Below are positions 9,962 to 20,390 of a DNA stretch of 64,000 bases, one piece after another. The notes beneath the pieces were generated by a model that searched no databases, was not told the DNA's origin, and saw only the letters and a list, made by a program, of their open reading frames with translations. How positions within the stretch are numbered: the stretch's first letter is position 1; each line of letters opens with the position of its first letter. The translations under genes were made by a program, and so were the position numbers. Origin of the DNA: Ariolimax columbianus (lineage: Eukaryota > Mollusca > Gastropoda > Stylommatophora > Arionidae); contig JAVGWX010000018.1 in NCBI GenBank assembly GCA_036924085.1, positions 20,428,964 through 20,492,963 on the forward strand, read 5' to 3'.

Positions 9962-10795
9962 ACTATGACTGGGCTAATAAGGGACAAGAAGGCGTAAATG
10001 AATCTCCCAAGCGCATTATAGGGGACAAATTAAGTAGTACAAGGGGCTAACAACCTTACACCACCACTATAAGAGTGCACATATGTGATTTGTTAGGGCT
10101 ACAGTAGTCTCTCTATGCTTCATGTGTAGTGAAGAGGAGACTAAATTTTCTTCTTATTCTTCTTCCGCGTTCGTTCTCAATCTCCAGCTACCAAGCAGCA
10201 GGATGTAGTCCGGAGAATGGAATGCGGTGTGTCGCTAGTTTACATCTTGGCTGCAGTATTTGCACCTTCGGTCCACACATCATCTTCAGCAGAGACTAGA
10301 TTTATCTCTGATAATATCAGCACAGTGACACACCTCCATCTTGTATAAAGAATTATCAAGTATTTATCTTCCATATCAGCGCAATACTTAAAAGCCTGAG
10401 TAGGAATAACACACTCTGTCCTCCTGACACTTCATGAAGATGCATATTTCGCTGAGTTGCATAAACAATGAAAGTACTTAGCTTTGATGTATCATTCTCA
10501 GATAAACATGTTATTTTGGCAGATACAAAATAGTATCAAATAATTGTATAATTGATACATGGAAAGAAAAAATATGGGGGGGGGGTTTTGGGGAGAAAGA
10601 ATTTTCTACAAGGGATAATAATAAGGAAATGCATTCTGTTTACGGTGAGAAGTGTTTGTCATGTAATGCGGTGCATAACTGGGTGGATAAATTTTCTCAA
10701 GGATGCTTTGAAAAATGCTTATGAAGCCCGACTAAGGCATCCTGTTCAGATTGCACCAGAAGCATCTGTGCGGCAGGTGTGAAAGATGATTTGAG
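9962..10795. other. No gene; one SINE-1 remnant and unique sequence
   Basis: Apart from the inverted SINE-1 piece at about 10155-10290, the stretch is AT-rich and featureless. The 76-codon plus ORF at 10552 begins in a poly-G run and looks like chance. Confidence 0.5.
10155..10290 (-). mobile_element. SINE-1 copy f, 3' fragment
   Basis: The minus strand reads ACTGCAGCCAAGATGTAAAC, a TCTCCGGACTACATCCTGC block and GGTAGCTGGAGATTGAGAACG, and ends GAACGCGGAAGAAGAATAAG. Only the 3' third of the element is present. Confidence 0.7.
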
Positions 10796-10803
10796 CTAAC
10801 TGG

Positions 10804-11015
10804 CGAGTAACTATGGATTGAGTCTGGGACAATGAGTAACTATGGATTGAGTCTGGGACAATGAGTAACTATGGATTGAGTCTGGGACAATGAGTAACTA
10901 TGGATTGAGTCTGGGACAATGAGTAACTATGGATTGAGTCTGGGACAATGAGTAACTATGGATTGAGTCTGGGACAATGAGTAACTATGGATTGAGTCTA
11001 GGACAATGAGTAAAC
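10804..11015 (+). repeat. 29-bp minisatellite, 7 units
   Basis: Seven near-perfect copies of GAGTAACTATGGATTGAG followed by TCTGGGACAAT run head to tail. Only the last unit has a change (CTAGGACAAT). Such homogeneity implies recent expansion. Confidence 0.95.
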
Positions 11016-11095
11016 AGAGAAATCCCTAGCAGCATAAAGAAAGTGGTTCCTACATAGACATTGGAAATCTAAGAAATAGAATGATTATATATTAC

Positions 11096-11340
11096 TGTGT
11101 GACATGGCATAACACCGGCTATGGTTATGTGGTTTGTTTAGAGCAGCATAGATGGTGCCTCATACACTGCGGGTCTATTTCCTCTAATGTTTGAGTCTAT
11201 TAAGGTTAACCACCCTCCGTAAGTGCTTGTCTCAATGCAGCGGAGTATTTAGCTGCTCAAGCCTAGCCCGCTAAGCAGGAAACCCTTTTCCTGGCTACAT
11301 TCAGCTCATACCAGAGCTGGGACCTGACCAGGGGCATCTA
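11096..11340 (+). repeat. Interspersed repeat Rep-5, plus copy
   Basis: The words GTGTGACATGGCATAACACC, GGTTTGTTTAGAGCAGCA, GTTAACCACCCTCC and AGCTGCTCAAGCCTAGCC recur in the same order on the minus strand at 47985-48222. This is a dispersed repeat of about 240 bp and unknown class. No A/B box was recognised. Confidence 0.65.
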
Positions 11341-11760
11341 CTCCTGTAGAGGTACAAGTCGACTAGGAATATATTACTAGAAAACAAAAAAATAATAGTA
11401 AGACGGGCAGAATTTAATGGATGCATATTCAGAAAGGAGTGGCGGGCTACCAAGCCTTGGGAACATGGAAAATTATTTTAGCAACAATAGAGGCAGAAGA
11501 AAAAGGGTCTGAGATGATATGACGGGAAACCAACAAGGTGCTGAGATGCTCACAGAACTGGCGGGGGTAAATGCTTGGGATGCATTGTAACAGGAAACAG
11601 TGAAGACAGGGTCAATTAATGCATTCAAAGAAAAGATTGGATGTGCATAGGTATTTTTAGATCAAGGGAATGTAAAAGAAACTGGTGGTATACAGAGTCT
11701 TCTAAGTCAGTATAAAGATGTTCAAGTTAAGTTAAAGTGAAAATTGATTGTCAACACCAT
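11341..11760 (+). mobile_element. CR1/L2-like LINE 3' end
   Basis: From about 11570 the frame gives VNAWDAL and GSINAFKEKIGCA, which is the C-terminal end seen in CR1/L2-type ORFs. The 3' UTR AAACTGGTGGTATACAGAG, then TCTTCTAAG and an end of AAGTTAAGTTAAAG, matches the other copies. 11341-11560 is too decayed to assign. Confidence 0.6.
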
Positions 11761-11989
11761 TTGATCAGCAGCACCATTTGATCAACAGCACCAAGACATG
11801 TGGTGATGATGATGGTAAAAGGGAACAAAATAAATAAATGATAAATGAGATGCATTTATGTATTCTGTGATAACATACAAAAGATTTCTAAGTTAAAATG
11901 TGTTGGTATATTCTCGTTAGGAAGGAAAATAATGTTGTGATATATATATAAACACTGGACTTTTGAGGGATAGTGTAACATAGAAATCA

Positions 11990-12345
11990 GTTCTAATGTA
12001 TGACTCGGAAACATGGGATGTGACTAACAGCATCGCATACAGACTGCAGACCTTTAAAAACAGATGACTCCGTCTTCACATATGACAACAAGATAAAAAT
12101 ATTACAACAGCTATTACAGCTGAACATTAAAAAGAAATTATGGAGATTGAAAGAACACATCAGGACAAAACTTAACAATATAGCCATTCATGCACTGGAT
12201 TGGAGCACACAGGAGAAAAGAAGAACAGGGAGGACAAAGAATGCTTGGTTAAAAAAAAAAAGCTCAGGCAACTGGGGTCGCATGGTCAGACTAAATAGGA
12301 CAGCCCAAAAACAAGAATCGATGGAGAACATGTTCTCATAGCAAC
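11990..12345 (+). mobile_element. RTE-like LINE C-terminal remnant
   Basis: The plus strand gives YDSETWDVTNSIAYRLQTFKNR, equivalent to the ETW-x-T signature of LINE reverse transcriptase C-termini, followed by a frame with ALDWSTQEKRRTGRTKNAW. The fragment is heavily frameshifted. Confidence 0.55.
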
Positions 12346-12520
12346 AAGAACGATTAAACCAAGTCTAACTTATGTAAAAACTAGAAGGATTAAACCAAGT
12401 CTAAGTTGTGCAGAAACCAGAAGGATTAAACCAAGTCTAACGTGTGCAGAAACCAGAAATATTAAGTCAAATCTAACTTGTGTAGAAACCAAAAAGAGTA
12501 GATTAAGTCAAGTCTAACTT
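12345..12520 (+). repeat. Tandem repeat of about 38 bp, 5 units
   Basis: The words GATTAAACCAAGTCTAAC and TGTGCAGAAACCAGAAG repeat five times with growing divergence to the right. Confidence 0.8.
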
Positions 12521-12875
12521 TGATAAAAATCCTTCTGTCATGATTCAGTACATGACTTTTCCGTCCACGTGTACCATCAAGCATTACGTGAAGCAGAAAT
12601 GGACATTCTTTAACAAAATATGTTGCTTCGGTCATTGTAAGCATGATTCAGTTCTTATAGTGATTAGAGTGAAAAGAATGACACAAAGGAGAAGATGCCA
12701 GACAGTGTAACGCCACTGCATGGGGCATTGTTAACGGCAAAGTTGATAAAAATCGCGTAAGACGTGTTTGCGAAGATCCACAATTACCAACAAATGTGTG
12801 GATACATAGGACCGAATAATAGAACCACTGTATTATCTTCCCAGCATATCGTAAAAGTTGACTAGCAAATGATAT
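12521..12875. other. No recognised feature
   Basis: This is unique-looking sequence with no repeat word shared with the rest of the window and no long open frame. Confidence 0.4.
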
Positions 12876-13310
12876 TCATTGGATATCCTGCATCATTATC
12901 ATCGTGTAACATGTCATTTGCAGAACGTCGCTCTCTTGACAGCCTGTCTGTAGGTTACGCTGTCTTCTGGCCTGCTCCAGGGTCAAATCCAGCACCCCTT
13001 GATGTCCAGAGTCCATTGTCTTCTCGGTCAGCCCCTGCCTCGTTTCCCAGTGACCATGCCCTCCATAACCACTCTTTCCAGTTCGCGGTGTCATGTAACG
13101 TGTTCAAAAAACCTCAGCTTTCGGGTCATTACATCATTTAAAAGCCAATTCTCCTCCACATTCAGGTCTTGTCGGATGGATTTGTTTGTTTCTTTCTTTG
13201 GCCACTGGATTTTTAGGACTCTTCTGTAGCACTGTGTCTCAAAAGCACCGATCTTCGCTCTTAGTGCTTTTGTAAACGTCCATGTTTCACATCCATAGGT
13301 TGCCACAGGA
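12876..13310 (-). mobile_element. LINE reverse transcriptase C-terminal fragment
   Basis: The minus strand reads MATYGCETWTFTKALRAKIG, then FETQCYRRVLKIQWPKKETN and NWLLNDVMTRKLRFFEHV. After a frameshift come VMEGMVTGKRGRGRPRRQW and TLDIKGC. This is the widespread ETWT, CYRR-x-L and GKRGRGRPRR C-terminus of RTE-like LINEs, and 34015-34640, 43465-43860 and 55540-56480 share it. Confidence 0.8.
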
Positions 13311-13314
13311 AAAA

Positions 13315-13655
13315 TGCATACTCTTTATGGCAAGCTAAAGGAACCTGATCAATGAAGAACCAATTGTGTTGGAGGGCCATTCGAAGAGGGGGTTGCCTTT
13401 ACTTATATGGGCAGCACAAATGACATGTCAGGGGGTATTGACGCAGATGCAGAGACCAGAATTGGAAAGACAAGAGTGGTATTCTTGACACTAAACACAA
13501 TATGGAGGTCCAGAGAAATCAAGATTCGTACCAAAGTTAGAATATTCTGCACCAGTGTCAAGTCTGTGCTGCTGTTTGAAGTGGAAAAGTGGAGAACAAC
13601 CAAGGCAATACAAAATGCCAGTCTCATGACAGCATTTGTCATTGGTGAAGAGGAC
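13315..13655 (+). mobile_element. RTE-like LINE fragment, 5' portion
   Basis: The frame gives FTYMGSTNDMSGGIDADAETRIG and then REIKIRTKVRIFCTSVKSVL and a degraded ETWRTT (VEKWRTTKAIQ). It resembles the segment just before the C-terminal ETW motif in the element at 57250-59275. It resumes at 13890 after an insert. Confidence 0.7.
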
Positions 13656-13659
13656 AACT

Positions 13660-13890
13660 CTTCTGGAGTGAAGCCGCGGCCTATGTGAGGTGGGATGGCC
13701 AGTTCCCTTCCTTGATGTTTTTAACCTTTCCCAACTCATATGTCAGGTACCCATTTACATCTGGGTCAACCGGAGGAGGTCGTACCATATTCTCAATTAG
13801 TTTTGTCCGTTTTTGAATTCGAATACCGACACGCAGTAATCCCAGTCTAGCAAGTCAGCTCACTGTCGACTAGGCCACATGCTCCACAAG
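13660..13890 (-). mobile_element. tRNA-like SINE inserted in an RTE-like LINE
   Basis: The minus strand starts GGAGCATGTGGCCTAGTCGAC and has a B-box-like GGTATTCGAATTC about 55 bases on. Its position splits one LINE reading frame in two. No clean target duplication is visible. Confidence 0.5.
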
Positions 13891-14160
13891 CCACGAAAGA
13901 TAATGGGTATAAAATGCCAGGACATGGTGAGGAATGAGGACCTGTGAGAAGGAGCCAACCAACAGCCACTGGAACAACAAATTAGGTTGGATAGGACATA
14001 CGATGAGGAAAGCACCGTCTAACATAGCTTTGCAGGCTCCATATGGAATCTGCAGGGGAAGAGAAAGAGGAGTAAACCTAAAAATACATGTTAAAGGATA
14101 CTACAATGAAATGGTTACACCTGGAGATAGGCAGAAAGAGTAGCCTAGGACTGTGAATGC
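13890..14160 (+). mobile_element. RTE-like LINE fragment, 3' portion
   Basis: Reading on from 13655, the frames give IMGIKCQDMVRNEDL, QPLEQQIRLGWIGHTMRKAP and CRGRERGVN, the usual WIGHTLRK-type end of these ORFs. A minisatellite begins within its 3' end at about 14131. Confidence 0.7.
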
Positions 14161-14540
14161 TGGTGAAATGTGGTCACCACCCAACCAACTCAGAAAGAGT
14201 AGCCTAGGACTGTGAAATGTGGTCACCACCCAACCAACGCAGAAAGAGTAGCCTAGGACTGTGAATGCTGGTGAAATGTGGTCACCACCCAACCAACGCA
14301 GAAAGAGTAGCCTAGGACTGTGAATGCTGGTGAAATGTGGTCACCACCCAACCAACTCAGAAAGAGTAGCCTAGGACTGTGAATGCTGGTGAAATGTGGT
14401 CACCACCCAACCAACTCAGAAAGAGTAGCCTAGGACTGTGAATGCTGGTGAAATGTGGTCACCACCCAACCAACTCAGAAAGAGTAGCCTAGGACTGTGA
14501 ATGCTGGTGAAATGTGGTCACCAACTGACCAACTCAGATT
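14131..14540 (+). repeat. 59-bp minisatellite, 7 units
   Basis: Units read CAGAAAGAGTAGCCTAGG, ACTGTGAATGCTGGTGAAA, TGTGGTCACCACCCAACC. The second unit lacks 10 bp. The array starts inside the LINE 3' end, whose CAGAAAGAGTAGCCTAGGAC was apparently the founder. Confidence 0.95.
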
Positions 14541-15125
14541 GTATTCTTTATAGATTTAAGATCACTACTGGATGCAATACAAAACACCAGAAGTGAACAA
14601 ATGCTGCAGGAAATCAGGTCAAAGCTCAACAAAATCCAAAGAACCTCAACAGTTGCTCTTCAGTGGCTACCCTTCCATTGTGGAATCACAAGGAATGAGA
14701 GAGCTGACGCCCTGTTCAAAGCATGCGGCAAGATGGAGCAACTTACCCATGCAGTGTCTTACCGAAAGGCAAAGACCATCATACAAAATTAGCGGAACTC
14801 AAAATGGAAGAAAGAAATGGGAGTGAGTAATGGACCTGACCCAATCCGCCAGCTCCACAGAAACCAACAAACCACCATCTTTCGCCTAAGAACAGGTCAC
14901 TGCAGACTATTGGGTCACCTACATCAGCTCAAGATATCACACACAAGTGACTTCCCGTGTGGAACAGGAGTCCAGACCCCTGAACACCTCCTACAGGACT
15001 GCCAAATATATAAAGACCTGCAATGCCATACCTGGCCAAAGGGAGCTGAGATGATGCAGAAGCTGTGGGGCTGCCACCTGTAGAGGACTGCGGACTTCGT
15101 CCTAGCGACAGGACTACAGATCTAG
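14540..15125 (+). mobile_element. LINE RNase H and C-terminal fragment
   Basis: The frame starts FIDLRSLLDAIQNT (RNase H third strand), then STVALQWLPFHCGITRNERADAL. After a frameshift come IFRLRTGHCRLLGHLHQLKI and PCGTGVQTPEHLLQDC. In the knuckle the first Cys is Phe (DFPCGTG). The end has AAAGAAGAAGAGG, the same GAA-rich 3' tail style as LINE-A and LINE-B. It is a dead 3' piece. Confidence 0.8.
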
Positions 15126-15333
15126 CATGACCAAAAAGCCTTAACACAGACAAAGAAGAAGAGGTCGCCAAGAGGGGCGACTGGCTTTGACTGATACCAC
15201 ATAACACTTTCACGTGTCAAATACTCTAATGCTCTAGTACAGCTGTTCCTACATCTCAAGTAAAGGACAGACGGGGTCAGCTATGTAGCTAAAAGTATCT
15301 TGTAAATATTAAACATTAAATTATACATATTAA
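15126..15333. other. Short unique stretch between elements
   Basis: No feature was recognised. The last ten bases, TACATATTAA (15324-15333), are the target-site copy for the SINE-1 that follows. Confidence 0.4.
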
Positions 15334-15674
15334 TAGGCAGCTGCAGTGGTCAGCGACTCATAGCTGACTGCTAGTGTCAGGGTCAGCGAACCAGAGCTGC
15401 CAAGACCCTTCTACTCCTCCAAGCGGTGATCCTGGATAACAGGCTGCAGCAGAGCAGACTTGCTAAGGAGAAGGGATCGAAGAGGGAATGCTAACCCGGT
15501 ACTAAAAAAAATGCTTGTTGAAGAAAGATGTGTTGGACCAAAAGGTGCGAATATCACAGTCAAGCTGTAAACTATGACACAACACATTCCGTTCTCTGGA
15601 CTTCATTCTGCTACTTAAGCCCTTTCAGGGTTTGGTAGCGGGAGATTGAGAACGAACGAAGCCAAGCCAAGTCT
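15334..15674 (+). mobile_element. SINE-1 copy g, 10-bp target-site duplication
   Basis: The element starts TAGGCAGCTGCAGTGGTC, lacking the first ~20 bases of the family, and ends GAACGAACGAAGCCAAGCC. Perfect repeats TACATATTAA flank it at 15324-15333 and 15675-15684. Confidence 0.88.
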
Positions 15675-15724
15675 TACATATTAAAAATTTTCGTTCATTT
15701 TTTGTTGTTCTTCTGCTTGGAAGA

Positions 15725-15983
15725 AAAACACATACTAATTCCACAGCAAGCAGGCTTTAGACAGCACAGATCCACTGAGGATCAGATCACTCTCATAGTC
15801 CAAGAAATAGAGGATGCTTACCAGGAGAAAAAACACACAGTAGCGGTTTGGGTGGATTTAGAAAAGGCATTTGACAAGGTCTGGAAAAAGGGACTTAAAA
15901 TCAAGCTACGAAGAAGTGAAGTTTGTGGGAAAATGTACAGATGGATCAGCCACTACCTCAAAAACAGAACAGCCATAGTTTAG
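15725..15983 (+). pseudogene. LINE-B1 RT fingers/palm segment, first frame
   Basis: The frame encodes PQQAGFRQHRSTEDQ, then VAVWVDLEKAFDKVWKKGL, with RT motif A (the catalytic Asp of WVDLEKAFD). It runs to about 15925, where the correct frame shifts to that of the next segment. It is non-functional as it stands. Confidence 0.85.
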
Positions 15984-16303
15984 TTCAAGTACAAGGGCAG
16001 ATGAGCAAAAAGGTGACACTTGAGCAGGGAGTACCCCAAGGTGGAGTACTGTCACCCACACCCTTACTTGTGTATATAAATAACATCACAGAGAATATAC
16101 CAAGAAGAGTCCACAGCTCTATGTTTGCAGACGACCTGGCTATGTGGACCTCTGAAAAGAATCTCACCATAGCAAGTAATTGGATGCAGCAGGCCCTAAC
16201 ATCGTTGGAGGAGTGGGCGAACTCATGGCTGGTCAAAATAAATGAGGAAAAAACAACATGTACGATATTCTCGCTTTCAAACAAACCCCAAAATAAGTCT
16301 TAA
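15923..16303 (+). pseudogene. LINE-B1 RT palm segment with FADD
   Basis: This contains LEQGVPQGGVLSPTPLLVYI (RT motif B region) and SSMFADDLAMWTSE (motif C with both catalytic Asp residues). After about 16245 the frame must shift to the 518-codon ORF. A 5' overlap with the previous frame marks the other indel. Confidence 0.85.
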
Positions 16304-17798
16304 CGGCAAATATCTGCGGCCAAACAACAACCCAAACTACCTGGGAGTCACATTTGATCGGCGCATGACATGGAAAAGTCAGATCGAGAGAAATCGAATG
16401 AGAGCCAGAGAAAGAATGGCAATCATGAGGAAACTTGCTGGCACAAGCTGGGGAGCAGATGAAAGTATACTAAAGAAACTGTACACTGGAAGAGTGAGAC
16501 CAGTTCTCGAGTATGGTGTTGCGGCATGGACAACAGCAGCAAAGGCGAACTTTGACAACATTAGCAAACTCCAAAACCAAGCCATGAGAGTTATAACAGA
16601 AGGCATGAAGTCAACGCCAATTGTAGAACTTGAAAAGATTACAAATCTGCAATCCATGAACGACAGAAGAGACTGCAGAGCCCAGCAGCAAGCAGAGAAA
16701 CTCAGAAGACTGACAGACCATCCAATGCATCAGAGACTAAACAATTTGGGAAATGGGAAACTAAAACGGGGAAACTTCGCAGAAATAGCCAAAGCAAAGA
16801 TGAGCGAAGACCCTACGAACGCATTAACAACACCAAAGCCCATCCATACTGTACGCAAACCTACCTGGAGGCAGCATATATTTCCAGAGGTGGTAGAAAA
16901 TATACCAGGTATTGGAAATAAGAACAGCCAGACTGAAAAAGAAAGAAGAGACATAACCCTGAGGTACATAACAAAAAACTACCCAAGCATGGACTGGACC
17001 CATGCATACACCGACGGTTTTGTAACAAACACAAGACAGAACGGAGGGGCAGGGGTATTCCTGAGCCTACCAAATGGTAGAAAAATAACACTGTCAGTGG
17101 CAACTGGAAAATACTCAAGCAATTTCAGAGCGGAGACAGACGCACTGAGGGCTGCAGTAGAAGAAATGGTAACAGGCAAAAGAAATGAAAGCCATATAGT
17201 CCTGTTTACAGATGCCCTGGCCGTAGTCACAGCACTAAAAAGCCAGAAAAATACTGAACTTAATGATTTAAGAGCAGTACTCTGTCAACTATGCCAGCAG
17301 TCCGCTCCAAAAAGAGTAGTGGTACAGTGGGTTCCATCCCACTGTAACATCCAAGGCAACGAGGAGTCAGACAGACTGGCAAAAGAAGGTGCAAGACTAC
17401 CCCAACCAGACCCTAGTGTGACCTACGAAGAGTCAAAAAGGCTTATTAGAGCTAGATACATGACCAAATGGGAAACAGAACATACTGACTACACAAAAAA
17501 CGATGCCTATTACCAGTTGAACAGAAGAGAGCAGGTCGTGGTCTTCAGACTTCGCACAGGCCACAATAGACTGAGGTACCACCTATTCAATAAATTGAAG
17601 ATAGGTGGCACCGACGAATGCTCGTGTGGTACCAGGAATAGAACCGCTGAACATTTGCTGCAAAACTGCCCGACACATGAGGATCAGAGAAAGCAGATGT
17701 GGCCATCACCAGTGGCAACACTAGACAAGCTCTATGGCAGTGTCGACAGCGTCAGGATGACCGCTGCTTTTTTCGAAAAAATACAGGTTGACGTCTGA
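16242..17798 (+). CDS. LINE-B1 RT C-terminus, RNase H and zinc knuckle (518 codons)
   Basis: This is the longest open frame in the window and is retrotransposon-derived. Residues ~30-250 are the RT thumb and connection (YLGVTFDRRMTWKSQI, RPVLEYGVAAWTTAAK). RNase H begins near residue 250 with YTDG, and its catalytic set is intact: D258, E298 (RAETDA), D324 (FTDALAVV) and D377 (EESDRLAKEG). The C-terminus has FRLRTGHNRLRYHL and CSCG-x7-H-x4-C, a CCHC knuckle typical of such LINEs. The frame is cut off from the rest of the RT by a frameshift, so it can only yield a partial product, if any. RNase H would remove template RNA during target-primed reverse transcription. Confidence 0.9.
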   Translation: MRKKQHVRYSRFQTNPKISLNGKYLRPNNNPNYLGVTFDRRMTWKSQIERNRMRARERMAIMRKLAGTSWGADESILKKLYTGRVRPVLEYGVAAWTTAAKANFDNISKLQNQAMRVITEGMKSTPIVELEKITNLQSMNDRRDCRAQQQAEKLRRLTDHPMHQRLNNLGNGKLKRGNFAEIAKAKMSEDPTNALTTPKPIHTVRKPTWRQHIFPEVVENIPGIGNKNSQTEKERRDITLRYITKNYPSMDWTHAYTDGFVTNTRQNGGAGVFLSLPNGRKITLSVATGKYSSNFRAETDALRAAVEEMVTGKRNESHIVLFTDALAVVTALKSQKNTELNDLRAVLCQLCQQSAPKRVVVQWVPSHCNIQGNEESDRLAKEGARLPQPDPSVTYEESKRLIRARYMTKWETEHTDYTKNDAYYQLNRREQVVVFRLRTGHNRLRYHLFNKLKIGGTDECSCGTRNRTAEHLLQNCPTHEDQRKQMWPSPVATLDKLYGSVDSVRMTAAFFEKIQVDV

Positions 17799-17829
17799 CA
17801 GCGTACGAAGAAGAAGAAGTTCTTCTGCT

Positions 17830-18424
17830 AGTTGTTCCGTGGCATTCCCACTATTCTCTTCCACTGTGGGTTCCATCCAGTTCATATCTGGTAATTTAAA
17901 AAAAATACATTTTTCAGTTTCCCGATCCATACTGTAGAATGATTGAATAAATGACAGTCCTGTAAAATTTAACATATTCAATGACATATCATTTCAGCAA
18001 GGTTTTCAATGAGCCTGTTGTGAACAAAATTCAGTTCTTGAAATCACAAGTAAAAAGTAATGGTAAAAATAAATCACCACAACAAATCAACAACAACAAA
18101 TCAACAACCAAATTACATTTTAAAATAAAGATACCTACAGAAATGCTGTCTGATGTGATAGTATAAACGATCTTAAATGTTCACGAGTATTGCCAGGTTG
18201 TCATTTTAAAAAAATGGAATGTTTTCTCTTATATAATTTATAGTAAAGAATCTTACACAGTTATCAAATCAGAGAGCAATATCTAACTTATTTTATGACT
18301 GTACAAGGTGACGTTAGTTTCATAGCAGACATTGCCATCTGGCATTAAGTGTTTGAAAATTCAATGCATGAGATCTCATTTTCTGAGATGTATATAGCCA
18401 GTTTTTCTATCACTGCCATACCTT
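17830..18424. other. AT-rich unique sequence, no gene seen
   Basis: Between LINE-B1 and the 63-bp array I find no coding motif. (CAA)-rich words occur at about 18075-18110. Confidence 0.4.
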
Positions 18425-18815
18425 CCTAAAGTCAGGTGTCTCTTTATAGCTTGATCTGTCTGTTGAAAGAGTTTGTTATGCCTTCCCTAAGTCAGGTGTC
18501 CATTTATAGCGGGATCTGTCTGTTGTTGAAAGGGTAAGTATTGCCTTTCCTAAGTCAGGTGTCCATTTATAGCGGGATCTGTCTGTTGATGAAGGAGCAT
18601 GTCATGTCTTCCCTAAGTCAGGTGCCCATTTATAGCGGGATCTGTCTGTTGATGAAGGAGCATGTCATGTCTTCCCTAAGTCAGGTGTCCATTTATAGCG
18701 GGATCTGTCTGTTGATGAAGGAGCATGTCCTGTCTTCCCTAAGTCAAGTGTCCATTTATAGCTGGACATGTCTGTTGTTGAAAGAGTAAGTATTCCCTTC
18801 TCTAAGTCAGGTGCA
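18425..18815 (+). repeat. 63-bp minisatellite, 6 units
   Basis: Units read CTTCCCTAAGTCAGGTGTCC, ATTTATAGCGGGATCTGTC and TGTTGATGAAGGAGCATGTC. The length is a multiple of three, so an 82-codon plus ORF (18541-18789) repeats a 21-residue block with LSQVSIYSGICLLMKEHV. Sequence drift sits at both ends and homogeneity in the centre, as expected for array growth rather than coding. Confidence 0.93.
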
Positions 18816-18889
18816 TTTTCTTCTTCTTGGGAAAAAAACATGAAAAAAAACTAGTAAAAGTTGATTAAGGTTGAGCTTAATCAAAATTT

Positions 18890-19330
18890 AAAAATAGGTA
18901 TGGTCAGATACCGCACCGAGACGAGAACACAAACAAAACCTACGTTACGACCAATAGGCCTTCATCAGGGACAACAACACTGAACTAACAAATCAACATA
19001 TAAGAAAAAAAGGGTCAACTCATCTGTTTCAGGTGGGAGACGCTTTCTGTCTAAGCGACCGGTTGTGCCAAGTACTCGATAGAAACTGAAATGGGAGCGG
19101 TCAAACAAAAAGTGGCGGAATATGCCTGATAAGCCAAGCGTGGCCAAATAGTGGTCCAGATAGGAGAACAATGAGAAGGCAATATAAGCCGGGAGGGCGT
19201 GATATTGATATAAGAGAGGGGGGAAGAGAACTGATGGAAGAATGGGGGAGGCGGGAGGGGGGAAAGAAGACAAATAGATGGGAACCAGTGTGAGGGTTTA
19301 AGAAAAGTTTTCTTCTTCTTCTGCAATCAT
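18890..19330 (-). mobile_element. Possible Penelope-like element terminal region
   Basis: The minus strand carries CCCTGATGAAGGCCTATTGG, then TCGTAACGTAGG, a word pattern I associate with ends of Penelope-like elements. The preceding CT-rich 350 bp has no recognisable domain. The call rests on one motif and may be wrong. Confidence 0.3.
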
Positions 19331-19374
19331 TACTCATTTAGACTTGAGTCCAGATTATTCAATATATTATGCTG

Positions 19375-19830
19375 TCTTTTTCAGGGACTCAATATTGCTG
19401 TAGTTTCTTCTCAAGAGGAGTCGGTGTGGACCACGTCCTTCTCAGATCTGTGTGCTAGGGGCAGTTCTGAAGTACATCAGCTGCTGTCATGTTTACCAGG
19501 CCGCAGTAACATAGGCTGGTGGTACCTGTCTTGAATTTAGTGTACAGGTGGTGTCTCATTCTGTTGGGGTCAATTCGGAGACGTAGTATTATAACCTGGT
19601 CTTTTCTGGACAGTTGGTAGCATTCGTCATCTGTTTGGGGTGTTCTTCTTTAATTGCCCTTTTAATATGGCTTTTGCTTCTTCATGGCTGACCAGGTATT
19701 CTTCATGTATCAGTTTCACTCCGTCTTTGGCTAGACTGGGTGTTGTCCTTAGGCCCTGTCCATGAGACTCCACTTGGCTTCCTCCCCCATAGTGTTCCAC
19801 CAGATGTTCTTTGGGGTTACCCACCTCTTT
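19375..19830 (-). mobile_element. LINE RNase H C-terminal fragment
   Basis: The minus strand gives ECYQLSRKDQVIILRLRID, then PNRMRHHLYTKFKTG, LCYCGLVNMTAADVLQNC and LRRTWSTPTPLEKKL. This is the post-RNase H region of a LINE related to LINE-B. The knuckle has lost its His (AADVLQ instead of AEHVLQ). Stops occur in the upstream part. Confidence 0.75.
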
Positions 19831-19964
19831 TCTCTTATTATTTTCAATTCAGCACATTATTTTCTAAGTTTCTTCTTGGGGGTGTATCCTATCTAGCTTC
19901 CTGTAATGGCTGCTGTCATATTCATAACTACAAGTCTGTGTTTGTTTATGTCTGGTCATCTTAT

Positions 19965-20390
19965 GTATGCAATGGAGACATCTGTTGGTGAAGGTCTGCA
20001 GTCTGGATGTGAATGTGATACTCTTAACTACATGTGATGGAGACATCTGGTGGCGAAGGTCTGCAGTCTGGATGTGAATGTGATACTCTTAACTACATGT
20101 GATGGAGACATCTGGTGGTGAAGGTCTGCAGTCTGGATGTGATACTCTTAACTACATGTGATGGAGACATCTGGTGGTGAAGGTCTGCAGTCTGGATGTG
20201 AATGTGATACTCTTAACTACATGTGATGGAGACATCTGGTGGTGAAGGTCTGCAGTCTGGATGTGATACTCTTAACTACATGTGATGGAGACATCTGGTG
20301 GTGAAGGTCTGCAGTCTGGATGTGAATGTGATACTCTTAACTACATATGATGGAGACATCTGTTGGTGAAGGTCTGCAGTCTAAATGTGA
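19965..20390 (+). repeat. 65/59-bp minisatellite, about 7 units
   Basis: Units contain GGAGACATCTGGTGGTGAAGG, TCTGCAGTCTGGATGTG and ATACTCTTAACTACATGTGAT. Long units carry an extra AATGTG and short ones lack it, and the two types partly alternate. Confidence 0.93.

Larger units (their letters stand above)
15718..17818 (+). mobile_element. LINE-B1, 5'-truncated RT/RNase H retrotransposon
   Basis: A 2.1-kb 3' portion of a non-LTR element is framed by perfect 11-bp duplications, GTTCTTCTGCT, at 15707-15717 and 17819-17829. It begins inside the RT palm (QQAGFRQHRSTEDQ) and carries FADD at about 16123, RNase H, a C-terminal zinc knuckle and a GTACGAAGAAGAAGAAG tail. Two frameshifts (near 15925 and 16245) break the frame, yet there are few stops, so the insertion is fairly young. 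The RNase H domain suggests the I/Jockey-related LINE superfamily. Copies B2 (30380-31573) and B3 (51111-52346) belong to the same family. Confidence 0.92.

Noticed and set aside
15985..17230. Minus-strand ORFs over LINE-B1
   Set aside because: They are antisense shadows of the RT/RNase H coding frame.
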